From assembly GCA_023388535.1 (NCBI GenBank), contig JAEWFZ010000012.1, positions 1-5,225 on the forward strand: 5,225 bases of DNA, read 5' to 3'. A program made the position numbers and the translations under genes. This document shows positions 1 through 5,104 of this stretch, piece after piece. Every line of letters begins with the position of its first letter. The stretch's first letter is position 1. Origin of the DNA: Bacillota bacterium (GTDB lineage: Bacteria > Bacillota_I > Bacilli_A > Erysipelotrichales > Erysipelotrichaceae). The notes below the pieces were generated by a model, which saw only the letters and a program-made list of their open reading frames with translations, was not told where the DNA came from and made no database searches.

Positions 1-248
1 GAAAAGTACTAATATGCTAGAGCGTGTCAATGAAGAAATCCGTCGTAGAGAAAAAGTTATTCGAATCTTTCCAAACAATGACTCTGCGATTAGATTAATA
101 GGAACACTTTTAATTGATATCCACGAAAACTGAAGCTCAAATCAACGACAATACATCCGATACACACCTGAAACCATTGATTGGCTCAGTATGTAAAGGA
201 GTAATGCTAACTCATGACTATTTTACACAAGATTCTGGACTTGACATT
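1..248 (+). mobile_element. IS256-family insertion sequence, 3' end (left copy, partial)
   Basis: Only the 3' end of the element is in the window; the rest lies to the left. It holds the C-terminal codons of an IS256 (Mutator-type) transposase, a short non-coding stretch and an end that reads TTTTACACAAGATTCTGGAC followed by TTGACA. The TTTTACACA core resembles known IS256-family terminal repeats (from memory). The right boundary is placed at 246-248 because the match with the second copy at the other end of the window stops there: positions 120-248 equal the reverse complement of 5097-5225 at 127 of 129 bases with no gaps, and beyond 248 similarity ends abruptly. The other terminus and the target-site duplication are not visible. 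Family assignment is strong; exact boundary is good to about 2 bp. Confidence 0.88.
2..196 (+). pseudogene. IS256-family transposase, C-terminal part, with premature TGA
   Basis: The frame opening at 2 encodes the typical C-terminal end of IS256/Mutator transposases. STNMLERVNEEIRRREKVI is followed by RIFPNNDSAIRLIGTLLIDIHEN. The TNxxE motif (Glu codon at 20-22) probably holds the third acidic residue of the DDE catalytic triad, judged from the family. The frame meets TGA at 131-133. In the second copy the same codon is TGG, and translation there continues for 21 more residues to a TAA equivalent to 194-196. The family usually has Trp at this place (HE-x-W or DE-x-W), so TGG is probably ancestral and this copy carries a nonsense mutation removing the last 22 residues. 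The 5' end of the gene lies outside the window, so other damage cannot be judged. A shortened but active protein is possible because the catalytic Glu is upstream of the stop. Confidence 0.8.
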
Positions 249-434
249 TTATAAATTTAAATAGAGATTAAATATTTTAAATGGTATTCTTAGCAATAAA
301 CCGTATACTTATGAGTTTAAGATCTGAATTTTAATTTGCTTTTATCAGTTAGCAAATAAACACGATTGCTAATAATGTGTAATTTCCCATTTTTATATCA
401 TAGTAAGCTGTTTTTTTAAGGCGCTACCTAAATG
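249..434. other. AT-rich non-coding region between IS copy and operon promoter
   Basis: No reading frame on either strand runs more than a few codons with a plausible start, and no gene remnant is recognisable. The stretch holds short repeats of TTAGCAA (290-296, 349-355, and inverted at 366-372) and a T7 run at 411-417 with no convincing stem in front of it. The outward TTGACA at the IS end (241-246) has no good -10 box at 16-18 bp here, so the left IS end does not appear to create a promoter reading into the operon. Confidence 0.6.
349..372. repeat. Short inverted repeat TTAGCAA / TTGCTAA
   Basis: Arms of 7 bp at 349-355 and 366-372 are separated by 10 bp. A third related copy, TTAGCAATAAAC, lies at 290-301 and matches 349-361 (TTAGCAAATAAAC) apart from one inserted A. 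The group lies about 60-145 bp upstream of the operon -35. It may be a regulator binding site or chance repetition in AT-rich DNA; nothing in the window decides between these. Confidence 0.3.
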
Positions 435-463
435 TTGAAATCACCCCCTAGTTTTACTATAAT
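435..463 (+). promoter_or_regulatory. Vegetative sigma promoter of the transporter operon
   Basis: TTGAAA at 435-440 (5 of 6 to the -35 consensus) is followed by exactly 17 bp and a perfect TATAAT at 458-463. Predicted transcription start is near 470, giving a leader of about 30 nt before the ATG at 501. This is the only strong promoter seen upstream of the operon. A near-repeat CAC(C/A)CCCTAG lies inside the spacer at 442-451 and again at 481-490 in the leader, so the core promoter could be bracketed by regulator sites. Confidence 0.8.
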
Positions 464-467
464 TAAC

Positions 468-488
468 GTGTAAGGGTTTACACACCCT
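468..488. promoter_or_regulatory. Candidate operator: inverted repeat over the operon transcription start
   Basis: GTGTAA (468-473) and TTACAC (478-483) form a 6-bp inverted repeat separated by GGGT, centred just downstream of the -10 box and covering the predicted +1. A second, overlapping inverted repeat AGGGT/ACCCT (473-477, 484-488) shares part of it. Only one of the two can form at a time in RNA. A symmetric site at this position fits a dimeric repressor blocking initiation. It does not resemble a classical Fur box. The regulator is not in the window. Confidence 0.45.
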
Positions 489-500
489 AGAGGAGGAAGT

Positions 501-1529
501 ATGAAAAAGAATCTATTAAGAATTCTTGCAGCTCTAATGGTTGCTGTTTTACTCATTTCTTGTGGACCAAAAACTGGTGGAAATGGTAAAAAAGAGTTAG
601 TAGTCTATTCACCAAACTCAGATGGAGAAATTGAAAAACTACTAAACTATTGGGCTAAAAAGAATGATGTCACCGTCAAACTACAAAACTTAGGAAGTGG
701 AGAAGCTTATAAGCGTTTAGATGCTGAGAAGAACAATCCACAAGCTGACGTTATGTTTGGTGGACTAAACTTAGGTTGGTATAACCAATATCCTGATATA
801 TTTGAAGAATACGTTGCCAAAGGAAACGATAAGTTACCTGAAATGTACCGTAATCCAAACGGATACATAACTTCTTATTTACTATCCGGTTCTAACTTAT
901 TAGTTAATACTGAATTAGCTGAACAATTAGGTGTGGAAATTAAAGGCTATGCTGATCTACTTGATCCTAAATTAAAAGGAAAAATCGCTAGTGCTGACCC
1001 ATCAGCTTCAAGTAGTGCTTATGCACAATTGACTAACATTTTACTTGCTATGGGTGGATATGAAAGCGATGAAGCATGGGACTATGTTTCAAAACTTATC
1101 GTTCAACTGGATGGAAAGTTCACCTCTGGTTCAAGTGGAGTTTACAATGGAGTTAAAGATGGAGAATACGTAGTAGGTTTAACCTATGAAGATCCATCAG
1201 TAGAATTATTAGCCTCTGGTGCTAAGAATGTTGAAGTTGTTTATCCAGAAGAAGGTGCCGTTTGGTTACCAGCAGCGTCTGGTTTAGTTAAAGGCGGACC
1301 TAACCCTGAAGTAGCAAAAGAGTTCTTAGACTTCTTAATTTCTGATGAAGCTCAAGAAATAATTGGTGGTATGACCGTTCGTGCTGTAAATCCTAACGTT
1401 AAAATCAGTAACGAATTCATGAAACCATTTGATCAAATCAAAGTTCTTGAAGAAGATATGGAATATACCTTAGGTAAAAAAGACGATATTCTAAAACGTT
1501 GGACAGACACTCTTGTCAAATCACAATAA
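501..1529 (+). CDS. ABC transporter solute-binding lipoprotein (iron / sugar-phosphate / phosphonate type)
   Basis: This is the extracytoplasmic receptor of the importer encoded by the next two genes. The 342-residue protein opens with a basic, hydrophobic lipoprotein signal peptide and the lipobox LISC, so Cys21 is the predicted lipidated first residue of the mature protein, anchored on the outer face of the membrane. The mature part begins with the LVVYSPNSDGEIEKLL strand-helix (33-48) of family 1 extracellular solute-binding proteins. AEKNNPQADVMFGG (75-88), DLLDPKLKGKIASADPSAS (152-170) and GLTYEDP (226-232) are landmarks shared with the FbpA/AfuA/aminoethylphosphonate receptors. FbpA proteins bind ferric iron with an adjacent Tyr-Tyr pair near the GLTYEDP region; here only Tyr229 is present, so ferric iron is not assured. 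AfuA of Actinobacillus, a relative, binds sugar phosphates. A strong AGGAGG at 491-496 supports the ATG at 501. First gene of a three-gene operon; length is normal for the family. Confidence 0.9.
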   Translation: MKKNLLRILAALMVAVLLISCGPKTGGNGKKELVVYSPNSDGEIEKLLNYWAKKNDVTVKLQNLGSGEAYKRLDAEKNNPQADVMFGGLNLGWYNQYPDIFEEYVAKGNDKLPEMYRNPNGYITSYLLSGSNLLVNTELAEQLGVEIKGYADLLDPKLKGKIASADPSASSSAYAQLTNILLAMGGYESDEAWDYVSKLIVQLDGKFTSGSSGVYNGVKDGEYVVGLTYEDPSVELLASGAKNVEVVYPEEGAVWLPAASGLVKGGPNPEVAKEFLDFLISDEAQEIIGGMTVRAVNPNVKISNEFMKPFDQIKVLEEDMEYTLGKKDDILKRWTDTLVKSQ

Positions 1530-1558
1530 ATAATAAATAAACTAAAGGAGAGAGATCA

Positions 1559-2677
1559 ATGAGCGTAGCCATAAGAATTGACAACGCTATTAAACGTTAC
1601 GGAGATGTAACTGTAATCAAAGATTTATCTCTGCGGATTAAGGAGGGTGAATTTTTCACCCTCCTTGGTCCATCCGGATGTGGGAAAACCACTTTGTTAC
1701 GGATGATTGCAGGATTTAATAGCATCGAAGGTGGGGATTTTTATTTTAATGATTTAAGAATCAACGACCTTGATCCAGCGAAACGAGAAATTGGTATGGT
1801 GTTCCAAAACTATGCTATTTTCCCTCATTTAACAGTTAGAGAAAACGTTGAGTTTGGATTAAAAAACAGAAAAGTTCCAAAAGCTGAAATGGAACAAAGA
1901 GCCAATGAGTTTATGGGTCTAATGCATATCGGCGATTACGCTGACCGCTTGCCTGAACGCCTTTCCGGTGGTCAACAACAACGGGTTGCCTTAGCACGGG
2001 CTCTAGTTATTAAACCAAAAGTTCTATTAATGGACGAACCGCTCTCAAATCTCGATGCCAAACTACGCGTCGAAATGAGAACCACCATTAAGGACTTGCA
2101 GCACAGCGTTGGAATAACCACCGTTTATGTAACTCACGACCAAGAAGAAGCTATGGCTGTCTCAGACAGAATAGCGGTAATGGATCGCGGGGTAATTCAA
2201 CACGTTGGAACTCCAAAAAACATCTATCAAAGACCAAACAACTTATTTGTAGCTTCTTTTATTGGGTTAACAAATCTCATAGAAGGGAATCTCGTCGTAG
2301 AGGATGGGGTTACCAAATTAGTCATTGGTGATGAAGTTGTCTGGAACACTTCAACTATTGACATTAACAAACACGACAGTCAAGAAGTGATCATTTCCGT
2401 AAGACCGGAAGAGTTTTTCATTACTGAAGAAACGCATAATACTTTAAAAGGAACGGTTAAATCTTCGGTTTTCTTAGGACTAAATACTCATTATGTGGTT
2501 GAATTAGACCATGGTCCTGAAATTGAAATTATTCAAGAATCCGAAATCGAACACATCATTCCAGAAGGCACTAAAATTAATGTTGCGGTCAAGCTGGAAA
2601 AAATCAACGTTTTTAACAAGGAAGGTAGCCAAAACCTCGTAGAAGGTGTTCTAAACGATTTAGAAGGACTGAGATAA
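1559..2677 (+). CDS. ABC transporter ATP-binding protein, FbpC/PotA type with TOBE domain
   Basis: This is the cytoplasmic ATPase that powers the importer. All nucleotide-binding motifs are intact: Walker A GPSGCGKT at 37-44, Q-loop Gln83 in VFQNYAIFPH, signature LSGGQQQR at 135-142, Walker B VLLMDEP at 155-161 with catalytic Glu160, D-loop SNLD at 163-166 and switch His193 in VTHDQEEA. The C-terminal part (about 237-372) has the VRPEE motif (281-285) and beta-rich pattern of a TOBE domain, typical of the family that serves ferric, sugar-phosphate, spermidine and sugar importers. Its 372 residues are normal length. AAAGGAG at 1544-1550 lies 8 bp before the ATG, and the gene starts 29 bp after the receptor gene, so they are co-transcribed. 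A perfect 12-bp hairpin lies in codons 28-36, just before the Walker A codons (described separately). The substrate cannot be read from the ATPase. Confidence 0.95.
   Translation: MSVAIRIDNAIKRYGDVTVIKDLSLRIKEGEFFTLLGPSGCGKTTLLRMIAGFNSIEGGDFYFNDLRINDLDPAKREIGMVFQNYAIFPHLTVRENVEFGLKNRKVPKAEMEQRANEFMGLMHIGDYADRLPERLSGGQQQRVALARALVIKPKVLLMDEPLSNLDAKLRVEMRTTIKDLQHSVGITTVYVTHDQEEAMAVSDRIAVMDRGVIQHVGTPKNIYQRPNNLFVASFIGLTNLIEGNLVVEDGVTKLVIGDEVVWNTSTIDINKHDSQEVIISVRPEEFFITEETHNTLKGTVKSSVFLGLNTHYVVELDHGPEIEIIQESEIEHIIPEGTKINVAVKLEKINVFNKEGSQNLVEGVLNDLEGLR
1640..1666 (+). other. Perfect 12-bp hairpin inside the ATPase gene, hiding a Shine-Dalgarno-like sequence
   Basis: Arms at 1640-1651 (AAGGAGGGTGAA) and 1655-1666 (TTCACCCTCCTT) are perfectly complementary around a TTT loop. 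The 5' arm contains AAGGAGG, which matches the ribosome's anti-Shine-Dalgarno sequence. The region encodes the conserved KEGEFFTLLG just before Walker A. Protein conservation favours the inner GGTGAA/TTCACC part, but the outer pairs rest on codon choices (AAG GAG, CTC CTT). It could slow ribosomes, stabilise or block the mRNA, or set the ratio of receptor to ATPase; these roles are inference. Confidence 0.6.
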
Positions 2678-2678
2678 T

Positions 2679-4331
2679 ATGAACAGAACAAAACAGCCTA
2701 AAGATATCTGGTTTCTATTCTCAATAATTATTTTAGTTCTTTATCTTGTCTTCCTTATCTATCCGATGGGACGGATGTTTAAAGAATCCGTTGTTTTACC
2801 TGACGGAAGTTTTGGACTTGATTATTTCTTCCGCTTTTTAGGTGAGCGATATTTTAATATCACCTTATGGAATTCTCTAAAAGTTACAGTTGCTGTAACT
2901 GTTTTGACCATGACACTTGGTGTTCCGTTTGCCTATTTCTATACAATGTACGATTTGAAAGGAAGAGGAATCTTACAAGTTCTAGCTATTCTCTGTAGTA
3001 TGTCTCCACCATTTATTGGAGCTTATACTTGGATTCAACTCTTCGGTCGATCGGGCGTTGTCTCGAAATTCTTCTTGGATACTTTTGGGATTACCTTTCC
3101 ATCCATTTATGGATTTAATGGAATCGTTATCGTAATTACGCTTCAACTATTCCCATTGGTATTCTTATACATGGTTGGTGCTCTTAGAAATATTGATAAC
3201 AGTCTAATTGAAGCGGCAGAAAATTTAGGTTTATCTGGATACAAACGTTTCTTTAAAATCATTATTCCATTAACCATGCCTACCATATTGGCAGCTACCC
3301 TTCTTGTATTTATGAGAGCTTTCGCTGACTTTGGTACACCATTACTTATTGGTGAAGGATTCAGGGTATTTCCAGTAGAAATTTATCGACAATATCTAGG
3401 AGAAACTACCAGTAACAATAACTTTGCGGCAGCCATCTCAATTATTGGAGTCGCCATTACTGCTATTTTCTTCCTAATTCAAAAATGGACAGCAGATCGT
3501 TATAAATTCACGATGAATGCCTTGCATACCATCGAGAGAACCAAACCAAAACCATTACAATCAGCACTCATGCATTTCTTTACTTATTCATTAGTAGGTT
3601 TAGCATTCATGCCTCAATTAGTGGTTTTATATCAGTCGTTTAGAAAAACTTCGGGTAAGCTATTTGTTGAAGGTTACACTTTGGACAACTATCGACAAGC
3701 TTTAGACAATATGTGGGATGCGATACCTAATACATTGATAATCGGTATTATCGCACTCATTATCATTGTCTTATTAGCTATCATTGTCGCTTATCTAGTT
3801 GTTAGACGGTCTAATTTAACAAACCAAACGATCGATACTATGTCGATGTTGCCGTACATTCTACCAGGTGCGGTTGTTGGTATTGCCTTAGTTGTTGCTT
3901 TCTCCGATGGACCTTTAATCTTAACTGGTTCTTCGATCATAATGATTGTCGCTCTATGTATTCGAAGATTGCCGTATACGGTAAGATCTTCAGTTGCGAT
4001 TTTACAACAAATTCCAATGTCAATTGAAGAAGCCGCAATTTCGTTAGGTACATCTAAAATGAAGACATTCTTCACTATTACAGTTCCAATGATGTCTAAA
4101 GGGATTCTATCCGGAGCGATTTTAAGTTGGGTTACAATTATTACCGAGCTATCAACCGGTATTATCTTATACAATACTTCAACAATTACATTGACGATTG
4201 CGATTTATACTTATGTTACTCGTGGTAACTATGGAATAGCTTCCGCGTTAGCGACTATTCTTCTATTCTTTACTACGATATCTCTGCTCTTATTTATGAG
4301 AGTTTCTAAAGGTAAAGAATTCGAATTCTAA
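2679..4331 (+). CDS. ABC transporter permease, two fused domains (12 TM, FbpB/AfuB-like)
   Basis: This is the membrane channel of the importer. The 550-residue protein contains two BPD_transp_1-type domains in tandem, so one polypeptide supplies both halves of the channel. About twelve hydrophobic segments can be read, near 10-30, 66-90, 98-119, 147-169, 193-215, 249-269, 299-319, 352-376, 388-409, 413-428, 475-499 and 518-541. Each half carries the cytoplasmic EAA loop that docks on the ATPase: EAAENLG with its following Pro at 178-197, and EAAISLG with Pro at 451-470. The fused form and length are usual for ferric, sugar-phosphate and aminoethylphosphonate importers. The ATG follows the ATPase stop by one base; AGAAGGA at 2662-2668, inside the end of the upstream gene, is the likely ribosome binding site, suggesting translational coupling. 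The operon ends with the terminator at 4368-4408. No frameshift or missing motif is seen. Confidence 0.93.
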   Translation: MNRTKQPKDIWFLFSIIILVLYLVFLIYPMGRMFKESVVLPDGSFGLDYFFRFLGERYFNITLWNSLKVTVAVTVLTMTLGVPFAYFYTMYDLKGRGILQVLAILCSMSPPFIGAYTWIQLFGRSGVVSKFFLDTFGITFPSIYGFNGIVIVITLQLFPLVFLYMVGALRNIDNSLIEAAENLGLSGYKRFFKIIIPLTMPTILAATLLVFMRAFADFGTPLLIGEGFRVFPVEIYRQYLGETTSNNNFAAAISIIGVAITAIFFLIQKWTADRYKFTMNALHTIERTKPKPLQSALMHFFTYSLVGLAFMPQLVVLYQSFRKTSGKLFVEGYTLDNYRQALDNMWDAIPNTLIIGIIALIIIVLLAIIVAYLVVRRSNLTNQTIDTMSMLPYILPGAVVGIALVVAFSDGPLILTGSSIIMIVALCIRRLPYTVRSSVAILQQIPMSIEEAAISLGTSKMKTFFTITVPMMSKGILSGAILSWVTIITELSTGIILYNTSTITLTIAIYTYVTRGNYGIASALATILLFFTTISLLLFMRVSKGKEFEF

Positions 4332-4367
4332 GTAGGTTATATTCACAACCGAAAAGTCTGAAAATTT

Positions 4368-4408
4368 AAAACAACTCTATGAATTCCTTCATTCACAGAG
4401 TTGTTTTT
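4368..4408. terminator. Rho-independent terminator, probably bidirectional
   Basis: The arms are AAAACAACTCT (4368-4378) and AGAGTTGTTTT (4397-4407). Inside them an A/C mismatch and a further TGAAT/ATTCA pairing (4380-4384, 4391-4395) surround a TCCTTC loop. On the + strand the stem runs into TTTTT (4404-4408), ending the transporter operon 36 bp after its stop. On the - strand the other arm gives TTTT followed by AAATTTTC, so it can also stop the converging CpXC transcript, whose last codon lies 2 bp away at 4411. Confidence 0.88.
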
Positions 4409-4410
4409 AG

Positions 4411-4602
4411 TTAGCTTCCTATCTCTTCATGAACCCAGTTTGAGTCTACGATAAAGAACTGTTCTTTTAGTATTAACTTATTGACTAGTTGTTGTCGTAC
4501 ATATTCTTCTTTGTCAACATATTTATATACATATTCACCATCCATGAGTTCAGCAACAAATTTTAAGAATTTATCGGTATCTTCTAGGTAATGAACTTCC
4601 AC
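4411..4602 (-). pseudogene. C-terminal fragment of the CpXC-domain protein, separated by an in-frame TAA
   Basis: This 63-codon open frame would have to start at a GTG (4602-4600), with no Shine-Dalgarno-like sequence before it. It lies in exactly the same frame as the CpXC gene upstream: that gene's TAA (4623-4621) is followed by six sense codons (SNKSNI) and then this GTG. The predicted product is acidic and ends FFIVDSNWVHEEIGS. From memory, full-length CpXC proteins of roughly 220 residues end in a similar VD-x-x-W segment. The simplest reading is that this is the severed 3' end of one 218-codon gene, not a separate gene. Independent translation from the GTG is possible but unsupported. 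The stop codon abuts the shared terminator. Confidence 0.65.
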
Positions 4603-4620
4603 AATATTCGATTTATTACT

Positions 4621-5067
4621 TTAAACTATTTGATCTCGAATTTGTGCTTTCAAAAGCTCAATTACTCGATCATCATAATTATCGATGAATATTTTTAGTT
4701 TTTCCATTAACTCAGGGAGAGTTCTAACAATTCTAAATTTTACCAAATTATCTCCTATGAAAGTAATTTTTTCCTGCTTATAATTAGCAAGAGCAACTTC
4801 CACTTCTTCCTGAGCATGCATTAATCTAATTATATAAGGTACATCAAAATCCGCCACCACTAAGTTGTAAGCGACTAATTGTTCGTGATGACAATTAGTA
4901 CAATTGAATCGGAAAGTTGAACCATCTAAAATACCATCAAATAATTCCGGGTCTTCTTGCTTACAAATTGATATATGAAATTCAAAAAGTTGTGAGTGAC
5001 CACAATTTGGACATTCAATAGACTGAAAAATATTATCCTCATTTTTATTGTGTTTCTTGCTTTTCAT
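4621..5067 (-). CDS. CpXC zinc-knuckle domain protein, probably truncated by a nonsense codon
   Basis: The 148-residue cytoplasmic protein has two zinc knuckles, CPNC at 19-22 and CTNC at 56-59. Between them is the ISICKQEDPELFDGILDGS-type segment (32-50), with FRFNC leading into the second knuckle. After them come DFDVPYIIRLMH and FRIVRTLPELMEKLKIF. This order matches the CpXC domain family, whose biochemical role is unknown; the four Cys probably bind one zinc ion. Homologues I recall are about 220 residues long, so the protein appears to end early, and the missing part is found in frame after the TAA (see the entry at 4411). The ATG at 5067-5065 has no clear Shine-Dalgarno sequence, and the predicted transcription start lies about 2 nt upstream, so translation may be leaderless. 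Expression seems to depend on the IS-derived hybrid promoter. It has no evident functional link to the transporter, which is transcribed towards it. Confidence 0.75.
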   Translation of the reverse strand: MKSKKHNKNEDNIFQSIECPNCGHSQLFEFHISICKQEDPELFDGILDGSTFRFNCTNCHHEQLVAYNLVVADFDVPYIIRLMHAQEEVEVALANYKQEKITFIGDNLVKFRIVRTLPELMEKLKIFIDNYDDRVIELLKAQIRDQIV

Positions 5068-5075
5068 AGTTTTAT

Positions 5076-5104
5076 TTTATAAGACAATATTACTTGAATG
5101 TCAA
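5076..5104 (-). promoter_or_regulatory. Hybrid promoter formed at the IS256 end, reading into the CpXC gene
   Basis: Read on the - strand, a perfect -35 TTGACA (5104-5099) is followed by 17 bp and TATAAA (5081-5076, 5 of 6 to the -10 consensus). The -35 lies in the sequence shared by both IS copies, the -10 in unique flanking DNA. IS256-family elements are known to form outward hybrid promoters in this way. Predicted +1 is near 5069, about 2 nt before the ATG at 5067. Confidence 0.7.

Noticed and set aside
241..273. Possible outward hybrid promoter at the left IS end
   Set aside because: TTGACA is present at 241-246, but no sequence close to TATAAT lies 16-18 bp downstream; the TATAAA at 250-255 is far too close.
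230..486. Shared TTTACACA in the IS end (231-238) and in the operon leader (478-485 region)
   Set aside because: Only 8 bases are shared, in AT-rich DNA; the IS copy belongs to the terminal repeat and the leader copy to a separate inverted repeat. Chance is the simplest explanation.
2882..2900. Perfect 8-bp inverted repeat AGTTACAG / CTGTAACT with a TTG loop in the permease gene
   Set aside because: It encodes the alternating KVTVAVTV of a membrane helix, where repeated GTT and ACT codons give such symmetry easily; it is short and has no T-run or regulatory context.
3791..4174. A 127-codon open frame on the - strand within the permease gene
   Set aside because: It lies wholly antisense to a well-supported membrane protein gene, has no ribosome binding site or recognisable motif, and is the kind of mirror frame that hydrophobic coding sequence often gives.
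4338..4353. GGTT...AACC inverted repeat just after the permease stop
   Set aside because: The stem is only 4 bp and is not followed by a T-run; the strong hairpin at 4368-4408 accounts for termination.
4411..5067. Toxin-antitoxin pair as an explanation for the two small - strand frames
   Set aside because: The 148-codon product has clear CpXC zinc knuckles, and the second frame is an in-phase continuation without its own start signal, which fits a split gene better than a two-gene module.
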